Part shown: positions 9,917 through 19,365 of the stretch, piece by piece
Layout of the letters: each line of letters starts with the position of its first letter
How positions within the stretch are numbered: position 1 is the stretch's first letter
From: Saonia flava
GTDB taxonomy: Bacteria > Bacteroidota > Bacteroidia > Flavobacteriales > Flavobacteriaceae
Reading direction: 5' to 3'
DNA: 64,000 nt
Assembly: GCF_011927795.1 (NCBI RefSeq)
Contig: NZ_JAATJJ010000002.1
Span: forward strand, 868,001-932,000
Program-made: the position numbers and the translations under genes
Notes under the pieces: generated by a model
Told to the model about the DNA's origin: nothing
Database searches by the model: none
The model's input: only the letters and a program-made list of their open reading frames with translations

Positions 9917-11359
9917 TTATTTAACCTGTATAGTACTGTCTTTTAAACGTAGTTTTAACCAATCACTTAGTTTTTTTGTATCCTCACTTAGTTTTTTATT
10001 ATTTGATATATTTTTCCACTTAACCTCAAAGACAGGAACTGTATCAATTTTTTTAAAATCAGTTTTAATAGTTCTGGAAAACCCTAAAGATTCCAGGTTT
10101 TCATAATTCACTTTTGCCTCTGCACTAATTTCTGGAAATGGAATCTGGCTTGATGCCAATTTGCTCAATCCAGACAATTCCTCCTCCAACAAGCGAATTC
10201 TTTCATCCTTGTTGAGCAATTCGGCTTTTTTGGACTCGTACAGTTCATTCACGTAATTAAACTTCTCCTCAGAATCATCCCTGCCTCCTTGAACAACTTT
10301 TAACTCAGTATTTACCAGTTTAGAATAATTTGCTTTTTGAGCCCTCCACGTATCTATAACATTTTCTGGAATCAATTCATCCCCCATGCAAACCAATTCT
10401 ATAACAGAATCTCCATTTTCATTATAGTCAATCTGTGTAAGATTGTCCATATATCTACCCCTATCTTTAAATTGATACACCCCTATTGTTTCGTTAATTA
10501 ATTGACGCGCCTGAGCCATATATCTTGATTGCTGAAATACCTGATAAAAAGTTACACCAGCTGGAACCATTACCAATATTGCCAATAAAGAAGCTAATCT
10601 CCCTATTAATCTTCTTCTTTTGGAGTTAGCATAACGCACCATTGGAAATCGTAAAAACTTAATGACCAAAAAAGTGGCCAAACCAATAAAAATGGTATTT
10701 ATAGTAAAGAGGTACATGGCTCCAAGGGCATATTCCCAATTTCCTATTGCCAATCCAAAACCTACTGTACATAAAGGTGGCATCAATGCAGTAGCAATGG
10801 CTACACCAAAAATAACACTGGCAATGGTTCCTTTTTTTGCCCTAGCAATTACCAAGGCCAATCCACCAAAAAAGGCAATCAATACGTCTCTTATATCTGG
10901 TGCGGTACGTGCCAATAGTTCCGATGACTCATCCCTCAAAGGAAATAAAGCAAAAAACAAATAGGCCGTAATAACACTCAGAACAACCATAACCGTAAAG
11001 TTTTTTAATGACCGTCTAAGAGTATCAATATCATTTATAGCAAGGGACATTCCCATTCCCAAAATAGGTCCCATGAGAGGGGAAATTAACATAGCACCAA
11101 TAACTACAGCTGTTGAGTTGGCATTTAACCCTATTGAGGCAATAAAAATGGAACAAATCAGAATCCATGAGGTGTGACCTTTAAAGGGAATATCGGCAAT
11201 AATGGATTCTTTGGTAGTATCCTGATCCGTATTTTTTCTTATGTCCAAAAGTTCCGTTAGAAATTTCCTGGAACTCCCCAACAATCCTTCAAAATCTTTT
11301 TTTACTTCCTCTCCACTATCTTCCGGATTAGTGAAACTTTTGTTTAAACCTTCACTCAT
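9917..11359 (-). CDS. DUF389 family multi-pass membrane protein
   Basis: A 480-residue protein. It has a soluble N-terminus (about 65 residues), a membrane core of about seven helices (about residues 65-275) and a long soluble C-terminal half with a charged, probably coiled-coil part (about 365-390). The core shows the DUF389 hallmarks: STAVVIGAMLISPLMGPILGMG and a second copy-like segment FGVAIATALMPPLCTVGFGLA. The function of the family is not established. It starts 3 bp after the mannose-1-phosphate guanylyltransferase gene and is probably last in a five-gene operon from 14787. Confidence 0.88.
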   Translation of the reverse strand: MSEGLNKSFTNPEDSGEEVKKDFEGLLGSSRKFLTELLDIRKNTDQDTTKESIIADIPFKGHTSWILICSIFIASIGLNANSTAVVIGAMLISPLMGPILGMGMSLAINDIDTLRRSLKNFTVMVVLSVITAYLFFALFPLRDESSELLARTAPDIRDVLIAFFGGLALVIARAKKGTIASVIFGVAIATALMPPLCTVGFGLAIGNWEYALGAMYLFTINTIFIGLATFLVIKFLRFPMVRYANSKRRRLIGRLASLLAILVMVPAGVTFYQVFQQSRYMAQARQLINETIGVYQFKDRGRYMDNLTQIDYNENGDSVIELVCMGDELIPENVIDTWRAQKANYSKLVNTELKVVQGGRDDSEEKFNYVNELYESKKAELLNKDERIRLLEEELSGLSKLASSQIPFPEISAEAKVNYENLESLGFSRTIKTDFKKIDTVPVFEVKWKNISNNKKLSEDTKKLSDWLKLRLKDSTIQVK

Positions 11360-11362
11360 ATA

Positions 11363-12445
11363 TTACGCATACTGGTCACCAAATGTGTCTTTGACTTTAC
11401 CCAACACTTTTTTAATGTCTTGCTCTTTAGACTTGGGATAAATCAACAATACTTCTTCTTTATCAACAATAATATAGTCATTTAACCCATCTACCACTAC
11501 TACTTTCCCCTTTGGAGAACGAATCATGTTCCCTTGGGCATCTTCACATAAGACTTTACAGTTTACAACCGCATTGTTGCTTTTGTCCTTATCCAATTTA
11601 TCGTACAAAGAGCCCCAAGTTCCCAAGTCGTTCCAGTCAAAAGTTGCAGGTAGTACATAAATTGATTTGGACTGTTCCAAGATAGCATAATCTATGGAAA
11701 TATTCTCTGCTTTAGGGTAATTTTCATTTATAAAAACCTGTTCCTCAGATGTATTATAATAAGCCATTCCTTTTTCAAATAGCCTAAATTGTTCTGGTTG
11801 ATATTCTTTAAATGCATTTACGATAGAATTTACACTCCACATAAAAATCCCTGCATTCCATAAAAAATTACCTTGGGCCAAAAAATCTTTTGCGGTTTCA
11901 TAATTCGGCTTTTCTCTAAACTGATTTACTTTTTTTAATTCAGAGGCACTTTCCTTTTCAAACTCTATATAACCAAATCCTGTGTTCGGAAAAGTTGGTT
12001 TAATTCCCAGTGTACATATAACTTCCTCATTTTCACATTTGGCAAAACAAGTAATTACATCTTTGGCAAAGGCATCCTCATCTTCAATCCAATGATCACT
12101 TGGTGCCACAATCATCACTGCATTTGGGTTTTCTTTTTGAATTTTTAAGGCTGCATACAATATACAAGGCGCTGTGTTTCTCATGGCAGGCTCCAAAACC
12201 ACTTGTCTCTGTTCCACCATAGGTAATTGTTCCAATACCAATTCGTTGTATCGTTCATTGGTTAGAATCAATATATTTTCTGACGGAACAAATTTATTGA
12301 GCCTTTTAAATGTTTTTTGAATTAAGGTGTCGCCAGTTCCCAACATATCATGGAACTGTTTAGGGTTTTCTGATGTGCTTACAGGCCAAAATCTTGAGCC
12401 AACGCCCCCGGCCATTAGAACTGCATAATAATTTTTATTCATCAT
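11363..12445 (-). CDS. manC: Mannose-1-phosphate guanylyltransferase
   Basis: Forms GDP-mannose from mannose 1-phosphate and GTP for glycan synthesis. The nucleotidyltransferase signature AGGVGSRFWPVST with following NPKQFHDM is at residues 12-34. The NAGIFMW, WNDLGTWGSLYDKL and FREKPNYETA segments are typical of this family. At 360 residues it is the short form, without the phosphomannose isomerase domain of bifunctional enzymes. Two consecutive ATGs occur at the start. It could use the Man-1-P made by the GH130 enzyme encoded 23 kb away, but no direct link is visible. Confidence 0.92.
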   Translation of the reverse strand: MMNKNYYAVLMAGGVGSRFWPVSTSENPKQFHDMLGTGDTLIQKTFKRLNKFVPSENILILTNERYNELVLEQLPMVEQRQVVLEPAMRNTAPCILYAALKIQKENPNAVMIVAPSDHWIEDEDAFAKDVITCFAKCENEEVICTLGIKPTFPNTGFGYIEFEKESASELKKVNQFREKPNYETAKDFLAQGNFLWNAGIFMWSVNSIVNAFKEYQPEQFRLFEKGMAYYNTSEEQVFINENYPKAENISIDYAILEQSKSIYVLPATFDWNDLGTWGSLYDKLDKDKSNNAVVNCKVLCEDAQGNMIRSPKGKVVVVDGLNDYIIVDKEEVLLIYPKSKEQDIKKVLGKVKDTFGDQYA

Positions 12446-12451
12446 TTTATT

Positions 12452-13054
12452 TTAATCTGATATTAATTCCACTTCTGCATTGGGTTGAAATAAATATAAT
12501 TTTCCCGTCGCCAGTTCCATACACTCATATCTTTTAACCCTCTTATTTCCTTTTTTGAATGTTTTCCCATTATAAATTCGAAATATACTTCCAAAAGGCA
12601 ATTCAAAAACGTAGGATTTTTCTTTATGTTGTACATCGAACTGTTTCAAAGCTAAAGATAAATTGGCATCTGTTCCGCTACTTGCCTTAGGATTTCTAAA
12701 ATGATTTGCCAAAATGGGCAATAACTTGGATGGAAAGACCTCTGGTCTTATAAATGGCAGCATTAAATATTGAAACGTCCGTTTCCATTCCAATCCATGG
12801 GGCTTTATTTTTCTTCCATATTTCTCAAATGCCACCAAATGTGCAATTTCATGAATCAATGTAATTAGAAAACTATATTTATTGGAAGTCGCATTTACTG
12901 TTATTTGGTGAAGTCCATTGGGCAACCTTCTATAATCACCATGTCTAGTAACCCTTTGGTTCACAATCTTAAGATTGACCTCATACTGCTTAATGAGTCC
13001 AAAACATGGTTCCACTGCTCTTTCTGGAATATATTTTTGAAGGGTTCCCTCCAT
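12452..13054 (-). CDS. SprT-like domain putative metalloprotease
   Basis: A 200-residue cytoplasmic protein with the zinc site H68-E-I-A-H72 (LIHEIAHLVAFEKYG) and a third likely ligand, His86, in KPHGLEWK, the order seen in SprT/Spartan-like domains. The C-terminal part (about 130-200) is a small beta-rich region without a cysteine zinc ribbon. The ATG directly abuts the stop of the SDR gene upstream, and manC follows 6 bp later. Its protease substrate is unknown. In eukaryotes the family cuts DNA-protein crosslinks. Confidence 0.85.
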   Translation of the reverse strand: MEGTLQKYIPERAVEPCFGLIKQYEVNLKIVNQRVTRHGDYRRLPNGLHQITVNATSNKYSFLITLIHEIAHLVAFEKYGRKIKPHGLEWKRTFQYLMLPFIRPEVFPSKLLPILANHFRNPKASSGTDANLSLALKQFDVQHKEKSYVFELPFGSIFRIYNGKTFKKGNKRVKRYECMELATGKLYLFQPNAEVELISD

Positions 13055-13735
13055 TTAAGGTGTACTATTACTTACCTGTAGCAATTTTCCATTATAAAGT
13101 TTATGCCCTGTTAAGGCAAATTCTTTTATATATTCTGCCATTTGCAATGCCGTCGTTGGCGCCTGATACCCTGGAAAAGCCTCTTCCAACATTTCTGTTT
13201 GTACTGCTCCAAGTGCCAGTACATTAAATGATGGGCCCGTACTTTTGTATTCTTCTGCCAATAACTCCGTAAGCGTTATTAAAGCTCCTTTACTAGAGCT
13301 ATAAGCGGACAATCCAGAAAATTTTAAACTTCCTTGCACACCACCCATAGAACTTATATTTACAACATGTCCGTTTTCTCCCATTTTAGGCAATACCCTT
13401 TTGGTGATTTCGGCTACTCCAAAAACATTCACTTCATATACCCTCATAAAATCCTCCAAAGAGGTTTCAGAAAAAGGTTTGCTAGTTAACTTACCAGCAT
13501 TATTAATTAGTACATCCACAGTAGGCATAAACGTTTCCAAAAAATCACTCAATTTTTCCAAATGTTCGGGAACGGACAAATCAAAAGGAAAGCTCACAAT
13601 GTTAGGATCCTTTAAATTTTTTATAGGTTCTTCATTTCTGGATAGTGCCAATACTTTATGCCCATCATTTGCCAAAAGTTTAGTGAGCTCAAAACCAATC
13701 CCTCTACTGGTCCCCGTTATTACGATGTTAGCCAT
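13055..13735 (-). CDS. Short-chain dehydrogenase/reductase
   Basis: Classical SDR of 226 residues with a Rossmann fold. It has the cofactor motif T7-G-T-S-R-G-I-G14, the NNAG structural motif, the catalytic Ser in NISSMGG and Y-x-x-x-K in YSSSKGAL. An Arg after the glycine motif (SRNEEP) suggests NADP(H). Its ATG overlaps the stop of the upstream M28 peptidase gene by one base. The substrate is unknown. Confidence 0.9.
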   Translation of the reverse strand: MANIVITGTSRGIGFELTKLLANDGHKVLALSRNEEPIKNLKDPNIVSFPFDLSVPEHLEKLSDFLETFMPTVDVLINNAGKLTSKPFSETSLEDFMRVYEVNVFGVAEITKRVLPKMGENGHVVNISSMGGVQGSLKFSGLSAYSSSKGALITLTELLAEEYKSTGPSFNVLALGAVQTEMLEEAFPGYQAPTTALQMAEYIKEFALTGHKLYNGKLLQVSNSTP

Positions 13736-14787
13736 TAGTAATATTTTACTTCTTTAATTTTAGAATTGACTATTCCTTCAATCACAGGAACAGCTTTGTT
13801 TACTAGTTCGGCTATATGCCTAAAATCCATTAAGGAAACTTCATCACCCACTTTATGGTAATGGTCAAAATTTGTAAAATCAAAAGTGCAATATGTTTGT
13901 GAAGGAACTCCAAATTCTTGATGAAAAGGATAATTATCTGAACGTTGAAATAAATTGAACTCCTTTGCCGTAGGCAAAAATCCAACCAGTTTGCTTTCTG
14001 CATACTTATTGCTAACCTCTGCTAAATTCGAATTTTCATAGCCCGTTACGTACATAAAATAATCTTTGTCAACCAAAGGAACACCGACCATTTCAAAATT
14101 GAGCATGGCATACAAATCAAGATTTTGTTTCTTTAGCTTTTGTGCGAGATGCTTGGAGCCCAATAGACCTTTCTCTTCTGCACTGAACAAAGCAAAAATA
14201 ATACTTCGCTTATTACTTTTGGCATTTCCAAAATATCTTGCTAATTCCAGAACTGTTGTGGTTCCAGATGCATTATCATTTGCGCCATTGGCAATAGTAT
14301 CTCCATTTTCTGCACCTATCTCTCCAATATGGTCGTAATGTGCTCCAATAATTATGAATTCTTTCTTTAGCTCTTCGTCATTCCCTTCGACCACACCAAC
14401 AACATTGAAAGCCGTTTTTTCAAAATTTGACAACGTGTCTCTGTAAGACAAAAAATAAGGTGCAATATGATTGGTTTTGAAAACACCTTCTATAAAACTT
14501 GCGGCTTTTTCTATCCCTTCGCTTCCAGAATCCCTTCCTTTTAATTCATCTGAAGCCAAAAAGCCAATAATTTCACTGACTTTTGCCTTATTTGAAAATT
14601 CCAAAACAGAAGGTGTACCCTTTTTATACTTTGAAGTGACAGGAATAAAACTTTCCGCCTTTTGCTCCTGAACTGTCATCGTGGGATTCGGTTCAGCTGC
14701 TATATTCTCTACATCGGTTTTAACCATGTTAGACGAGCCACAAGACATTAAAACCGTCAAGGCCCATATTCCTATTATTTTTTTCAT
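13735..14787 (-). CDS. M28 family zinc aminopeptidase, lipoprotein
   Basis: A 350-residue exported peptidase. The lipobox (LTVLMSC) puts the lipidated cysteine at about residue 16. The M28 dinuclear zinc site is visible: His and Asp in GAHYDHIG, the bridging Asp in GANDNASG, catalytic and ligand Glu in FSAEEKGLLGS, and a late His in FDHYHKVGDE. Family members trim N-terminal residues from peptides; here the enzyme would face the periplasm or cell surface. It is the first gene of the run M28-SDR-SprT-manC-DUF389, all with gaps of 6 bp or less. Confidence 0.9.
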   Translation of the reverse strand: MKKIIGIWALTVLMSCGSSNMVKTDVENIAAEPNPTMTVQEQKAESFIPVTSKYKKGTPSVLEFSNKAKVSEIIGFLASDELKGRDSGSEGIEKAASFIEGVFKTNHIAPYFLSYRDTLSNFEKTAFNVVGVVEGNDEELKKEFIIIGAHYDHIGEIGAENGDTIANGANDNASGTTTVLELARYFGNAKSNKRSIIFALFSAEEKGLLGSKHLAQKLKKQNLDLYAMLNFEMVGVPLVDKDYFMYVTGYENSNLAEVSNKYAESKLVGFLPTAKEFNLFQRSDNYPFHQEFGVPSQTYCTFDFTNFDHYHKVGDEVSLMDFRHIAELVNKAVPVIEGIVNSKIKEVKYY

Positions 14788-14813
14788 CTACTAAATTTTA
14801 GTTTTTAAAGATA

Positions 14814-14848
14814 AAAAAAGCATCTCAAACCCAATGAGATGCTTTTTT
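14814..14848 (-). terminator. Rho-independent terminator of pdhA-pdhC
   Basis: A 14-bp stem (AAAAAAGCATCTCA / TGAGATGCTTTTTT) around a 7-nt loop, about 30 bp past the pdhC stop. The A/T ends would allow it to act on either strand, but only minus-strand transcripts are expected here. Confidence 0.9.
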
Positions 14849-14877
14849 AAATATACTATAATCTTCTATATAAACAA

Positions 14878-16497
14878 CTAGGCCAACATCGTTACCGGGT
14901 TCTCCAAAAATGCCCTTAATGTTTGCAAAAATTGAGCGCCGGTGGCACCATCTACCGTTCTATGATCACAAGCCAAAGTAACTTTCATAGTACTACCAAC
15001 AACAATTTCCCCATTTTTCACTACTGGTTTTTCCACTATAGCTCCAACAGATAAAATTGCCGAATTAGGTTGATTGATAATTGAAGTGAATTCTAAAATT
15101 CCAAACATTCCTAAATTGGACACAGTAAATGTACTGCCTTCCATTTCCGCTGGAGTCAATTTTTTATTTCTTGCCCTTCCTGCCATATCCTTCACAGTAG
15201 CACCAATTTGCATTAATCCCAATTGATCCGCAAATTTCACTACTGGTACAACTAAACCATCCGGCACAGCCACGGCCACACCCATATGTATATGGCGATT
15301 GTATATCATGGCATCAGCACTCCATGTAGTATTTACCTGGGGGTGTTTTTTAAGAGCCATTGCACAGGCTTTTAAGACCATATCATTAAAAGACACCTTG
15401 GTGTCTGGCAAACTATTTATTTGAGCCCTTGATGCTTTTGCATTGTCCATATCCACCTCAATAGTCAAATAGTAATGGGGTGCACTGAACTTTGATTCAC
15501 TCAATCGTTTGGCTATCACCTTACGCATTTGTGAATTTTTAACTTCTTCGGTGATTTCTTCACCAACAGGCAAAGATATTGGTGCTATTGCAGCACTTAC
15601 ATTTTCCTTACTTTCTGAAACAGCAACTGCTTTCGAAGGCTGATAATTTTCAATGTCTTTTTTGATTATTCTTCCATGGTCACCTGTTCCATTAACTTTA
15701 GATAGGTCCACTCCTTTCTCCTGAGCTATTTTCTTGGCCAATGGTGATGCCAAAATACGACCTCCACTACTAGATGTTGCAACAACAGCAACCGGAGCTT
15801 CTGGTTTTGTTTCCGCAACTGCTGCAGGAGTTTCATTAGATGAAATTTCCTTCTTGCCTTCAGATGGTTTTGCACTTAATACTCTATCCACATCTGTCCC
15901 TTCAGGACCAATCACAGCCAATACAGAATCAACCGGAGCAGATTCCCCTTCTTGTATTCCTATGTACAACAAAGTTCCAGAATAAAAAGATTCAAACTCC
16001 ATTGTTGCTTTGTCCGTTTCTATTTCGGCCAATATATCTCCTTCTTCAACCGCATCACCCACTTTTTTTAGCCATGAAGCAACCGTACCTTCTTCCATGG
16101 TATCGCTCAAACGTGGCATTTTTATAATCTCCACACCTTCGGGAATAACAGTAGAATTTGCGCTTTCAGATTTTTCCTCGGCAACTTCAACTTCTTTTAG
16201 AGTTTCCTCTTTGGTTTCAACTGAAGCCGAACCATTTAAAAGCCCAGAAATATCTTCTCCTTCATCACCAATAATTGCTAAAAGAGAATCTACCGGTGCC
16301 CCATCCCCCTCTTGGATACCAATATGCAATAGGGTTCCTTCATGGAATGACTCAAATTCCATTGTAGCTTTATCAGTTTCAATTTCGGCCAATATATCTC
16401 CCTCTTCAACCTTATCTCCAACATTTTTTAACCACTTAGCCACAGTACCTTCTTCCATGGTATCACTAAGTCTCGGCATATTTATTACTTCAGCCAT
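14878..16497 (-). CDS. pdhC: Pyruvate dehydrogenase complex E2, dihydrolipoamide acetyltransferase
   Basis: Core acyltransferase of the pyruvate dehydrogenase complex, making acetyl-CoA. Two nearly identical lipoyl domains (about 1-80 and 121-200) carry the lipoylated lysines Lys43 and Lys163 in ETDKATMEFES, exactly 120 residues apart. They are joined by Ala/Glu-rich linkers to an E3/E1-binding domain (ILASPLAKKIAQEKG, about 250-290) and a catalytic domain ending with DHRTVDG, which holds the active-site His. It is 539 residues long and starts 4 bp after the pdhA stop. No E1-beta gene is adjacent, so E1-beta must be encoded elsewhere. Confidence 0.96.
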   Translation of the reverse strand: MAEVINMPRLSDTMEEGTVAKWLKNVGDKVEEGDILAEIETDKATMEFESFHEGTLLHIGIQEGDGAPVDSLLAIIGDEGEDISGLLNGSASVETKEETLKEVEVAEEKSESANSTVIPEGVEIIKMPRLSDTMEEGTVASWLKKVGDAVEEGDILAEIETDKATMEFESFYSGTLLYIGIQEGESAPVDSVLAVIGPEGTDVDRVLSAKPSEGKKEISSNETPAAVAETKPEAPVAVVATSSSGGRILASPLAKKIAQEKGVDLSKVNGTGDHGRIIKKDIENYQPSKAVAVSESKENVSAAIAPISLPVGEEITEEVKNSQMRKVIAKRLSESKFSAPHYYLTIEVDMDNAKASRAQINSLPDTKVSFNDMVLKACAMALKKHPQVNTTWSADAMIYNRHIHMGVAVAVPDGLVVPVVKFADQLGLMQIGATVKDMAGRARNKKLTPAEMEGSTFTVSNLGMFGILEFTSIINQPNSAILSVGAIVEKPVVKNGEIVVGSTMKVTLACDHRTVDGATGAQFLQTLRAFLENPVTMLA

Positions 16498-16501
16498 CTA
16501 C

Positions 16502-17500
16502 TTATAATTTATGTTGTAAAAATGGATAGTCCTCTTGTTCATAAACCATATCATAAAGTTGGCTTATTGGCGGATATTCTGATTCTTCGGCAAACTTCTC
16601 ACACTCAGAAACTTTATCTTTGACCCTTTTATTAATTGTCTTGATTTCATCATCAGAAGCATATTCCTTTTCTTTAATGATATCCAAAACTTGAGTTATA
16701 GGATCTATTTTTTTGTATTCCTCAACCTCATCTTTTGTTCTATAATGTTGAGCATCCGACATGGAATGACCTCTATACCTATAGGTTTTCATTTCCAAGA
16801 AAGTAGGTCCGCCACCACTTCTTGCTCTTTCTATAGCTTTACTCATCTCTTTTGCAACTGTCACTGGATCCATCCCGTCAACAGGTCCGCAAGGCATTTC
16901 ATACCCTAATCCCAATTTCCATATTTCAGTTGAATATGAAGTTCGTGCAACTGATGTTCCCATTGCATAACCATTATTCTCACAAACAAAAACCACAGGC
17001 AATTGCCATAACATTGCCAAGTTAAAAGTTTCATGTAAAGAACCCTGTCTAACAGCACCATCACCCATATAACAAATAGTTACTCCATCTCGTTTAAAGT
17101 ATTTATCGGCAAATGCCAATCCCGCACCTAAGGGAATTTGCCCACCAACAATACCATGGCCTCCATAAAAACCTTTCTCCTTAGAAAAAATATGCATGGA
17201 ACCTCCCATTCCCTGTGATGTTCCGGTAACCTTTCCATACAGTTCGGCCATAACTCTTTTAGGGTCCACACCCATACCGATAGGCTGTACATGGTTTCTA
17301 TATGCCGTAATCATTTTATCTTTGGATAAGTCCATAGCGTGTAATGCACCAGCCAAAACAGCTTCTTGTCCATTATACAAGTGAAGAAATCCTCTAACCT
17401 TCTGTTGTATGTACACTGCGGCAAGTTTATCTTCAAACTTCCTCCAGAACAACATATCCTCATACCACTTTAGATAAACTTCTTTGGTGATTTTTTCCAT
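16502..17500 (-). CDS. pdhA: Pyruvate dehydrogenase E1 component, alpha subunit
   Basis: Thiamine-diphosphate subunit of E1, which decarboxylates pyruvate. The TPP motif runs from GDGAVRQGSLHE to VVFVCENN. The GGSMHIFSKEKGFYGGHGIVGG loop is typical of alpha subunits (read in two parts), and a phosphorylation-loop-like YRYRGHSMSDAQHYR is present. It is 332 residues long and first in a two-gene operon with pdhC, with a candidate promoter about 50 bp upstream. Confidence 0.96.
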   Translation of the reverse strand: MEKITKEVYLKWYEDMLFWRKFEDKLAAVYIQQKVRGFLHLYNGQEAVLAGALHAMDLSKDKMITAYRNHVQPIGMGVDPKRVMAELYGKVTGTSQGMGGSMHIFSKEKGFYGGHGIVGGQIPLGAGLAFADKYFKRDGVTICYMGDGAVRQGSLHETFNLAMLWQLPVVFVCENNGYAMGTSVARTSYSTEIWKLGLGYEMPCGPVDGMDPVTVAKEMSKAIERARSGGGPTFLEMKTYRYRGHSMSDAQHYRTKDEVEEYKKIDPITQVLDIIKEKEYASDDEIKTINKRVKDKVSECEKFAEESEYPPISQLYDMVYEQEDYPFLQHKL

Positions 17501-17544
17501 TAATCTTTAAATTTATTTTGTAGAATATTTGCTGAAACGAAAAA

Positions 17545-17552
17545 CAAAAATA
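17545..17552 (-). promoter_or_regulatory. Candidate -7 element of pdhA (TATTTTTG)
   Basis: A perfect match to the Bacteroidota -7 consensus TAnnTTTG on the minus strand, 44 bp from the pdhA ATG. A T-rich stretch about 18 bp further upstream could serve as the weak -33 element. The region is very A/T rich, so a chance match is possible. Confidence 0.5.
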
Positions 17553-17663
17553 CACATTAAATCAATAGCGAAAAAAAATTGATTGAAAAGCTTTTATTCT
17601 AAATCAGCCCTCTAAAAAAAAATAAAATATTCTAAAAATTTTGTGAAATATGAAGTATATTGT

Positions 17664-18149
17664 CTATTTCAAAAAGGAATTATCAAAGGCAAAAGGAAGG
17701 ATATCTGAAAGAGAATTACATTTTATAATTTCACCTGTCTCACCCATCATAAAAATAGATATCGAGCTTTTTTGTTTTTGTTCATACTCAGCAATAGATT
17801 GTCTACAATTACCACAAGGAGCCGCTGGCCTATCCACAACATAATTTACAGATGTAGCTGTTATTGCCAATGAATCAATCCTTACTCCTGGATATAAAGC
17901 TCCTGCTTGAAAAATGGCAACCCGTTCTGCACAAAGACCTGATGGATAAGATGCATTTTCTTGATTGCTGCCAATCACCACCTTTCCATTTTCCAATAGG
18001 ACAGCCGCACCGACTTTAAAATTTGAATAGGGGGCGTATGCACTTTCTCTTGCTTTCACCGCAGTATTCATTAATTCTTGATTACCAATTGGTAGTTCAT
18101 TCAATGAATTAAAAATTATATACTCAAAAACTGATTTTACTTTTTTCAT
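17664..18149 (-). CDS. cdd: Cytidine deaminase
   Basis: Pyrimidine salvage enzyme that deaminates cytidine and deoxycytidine. Zinc ligands and the catalytic Glu are in LCAERVAIFQAG and PCGNCRQSIAEY, the tetrameric cytidine deaminase pattern (one C-A-E, one P-C-x-x-C). At 161 residues it is slightly longer than the usual 130-140 because of an N-terminal extension of about 25 residues. Upstream lies the strong terminator of porV, so it probably has its own promoter in the short gap. Confidence 0.94.
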   Translation of the reverse strand: MKKVKSVFEYIIFNSLNELPIGNQELMNTAVKARESAYAPYSNFKVGAAVLLENGKVVIGSNQENASYPSGLCAERVAIFQAGALYPGVRIDSLAITATSVNYVVDRPAAPCGNCRQSIAEYEQKQKSSISIFMMGETGEIIKCNSLSDILPFAFDNSFLK

Positions 18150-18169
18150 ATCAATGATTAGTTTCCAAA

Positions 18170-18205
18170 AATAACAAAACCTGCCAATTGGCAGGTTTTG
18201 TTATT
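18170..18205 (-). terminator. Strong terminator after porV
   Basis: A perfect 36-bp palindrome with a 4-nt centre (AATT) and CCTGCC/GGCAGG at the stem top. It is flanked by T-rich sequence on the minus strand and starts about 17 bp past the porV stop. Confidence 0.92.
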
Positions 18206-18222
18206 GTATATTATTAAGTGAA

Positions 18223-19365
18223 TTAATCATTTATAAATTCTTCTCCTAAATTAAAAGTAAGGGAAAATCTTAGTGTATTCTCCAAGGGGTTCCTAACTTG
18301 TGATGTTGAGAACAAGTATGATAAATCCACTTGCGCAGCTTTAAACTTAAATCCAGCTCCCAAAGTAAAAAACTTCCTAGAGCCCTTTTCTTCGCTTTCA
18401 TTAAAATACCCTGTTCTAAGCATAAATGCATCTTGATAAGAATATTCCGCACCAAAAGCCCATGTAAATTCTTTTAATTCTTCACTAAATCCATCTGGGG
18501 CATCCCCAAAAGATTCAAAAACACCATTCAAGAACCCTATATTTTGATACTCTGTGTTATCTTCAGAATCTATATCACCATCACCATCAAAATCTCTTGG
18601 AGTGGGCACCAAAAGTTTATTGAACTCAGTAGTCAATCCCAATTTATTATCGGGGTCAAAAATAAAATCAAACCCTCCTCCAAATTTTAAATTGGTTGGC
18701 AAAAAGTTTTGTTGCCCTCCTTCGTCATATTGAATTTTACCTCCCAAATTAGAAAGATTAAAACCAGCTCTCCAGCGACCATCAAAGCTATTATACGCTA
18801 TTTCCCTAGAACGATAAAAACCTGCCACATCCACAGCAAAAGCGTTTGCCGCTTGAGAATCACTAGCACTTTCTTGAAACTTAAGATTAGAACTAATGAA
18901 TCTACCGGCAACAGCCATAGAAAATGTTGGGCTTAATTTTAAGGAGTAAGAACCATCCAATGCAAATTCGTTTGGCTTTACTATTCTAGCAGTCTCATCC
19001 ACTGTCTGCCTCAATTCAATCTCACCAAGACCAAAATACCTAAGACTCACAGCAAAAGCACTTCTATCATTTAATTTATTGAAATAATTAGCATTCAATA
19101 AGGAAATATCTGTCACTATACTTTCCAAATAAGGTGTATAACTAACGCCTACACCCATTTTACTTTCAGCAAAAGCAAACTTGGCTGGGTTCCATTGTTG
19201 GGAAAATGCATCCATTGATGTAGCCACCCCCATATCTCCCATACCTGCAGATCTGGCGTCAGCAGCTATAGTTAAAAAAGGGACTGCCGTTGTGATTACT
19301 CTATCTTCTTGGGCCGTTATCTTGCAAGCGATAACCAATAAAGCCAATGTCAATATTTTTTTCAT
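18223..19365 (-). CDS. porV: Type IX secretion outer-membrane protein PorV (LptO)
   Basis: Outer-membrane beta-barrel of the FadL-like type that works with the PorU sortase in the type IX secretion system, receiving cargo from the translocon. It has a signal peptide at residues 1-19. The N-terminal pattern VPFLTIAADARSAGMGD is diagnostic of PorV/PorQ-like proteins. At 380 residues it has the usual length, ending in an amphipathic strand (LRFSLTFNLGEEF). It is divergent from gldJ with a 377-bp gap. porU, which I expect here from related genomes, is absent. Confidence 0.92.
   Translation of the reverse strand: MKKILTLALLVIACKITAQEDRVITTAVPFLTIAADARSAGMGDMGVATSMDAFSQQWNPAKFAFAESKMGVGVSYTPYLESIVTDISLLNANYFNKLNDRSAFAVSLRYFGLGEIELRQTVDETARIVKPNEFALDGSYSLKLSPTFSMAVAGRFISSNLKFQESASDSQAANAFAVDVAGFYRSREIAYNSFDGRWRAGFNLSNLGGKIQYDEGGQQNFLPTNLKFGGGFDFIFDPDNKLGLTTEFNKLLVPTPRDFDGDGDIDSEDNTEYQNIGFLNGVFESFGDAPDGFSEELKEFTWAFGAEYSYQDAFMLRTGYFNESEEKGSRKFFTLGAGFKFKAAQVDLSYLFSTSQVRNPLENTLRFSLTFNLGEEFIND

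Noticed and set aside
14047-14052. TACGTA inside the M28 peptidase gene
   Set aside because: A single copy within a coding region and unrelated to nitrate genes; the short motif is expected by chance at times.
15970-16497. Direct DNA repeat near 16010 and 16380 as a mobile or phase-variable repeat
   Set aside because: It encodes the two lipoyl domains of the E2 subunit, a normal domain duplication.
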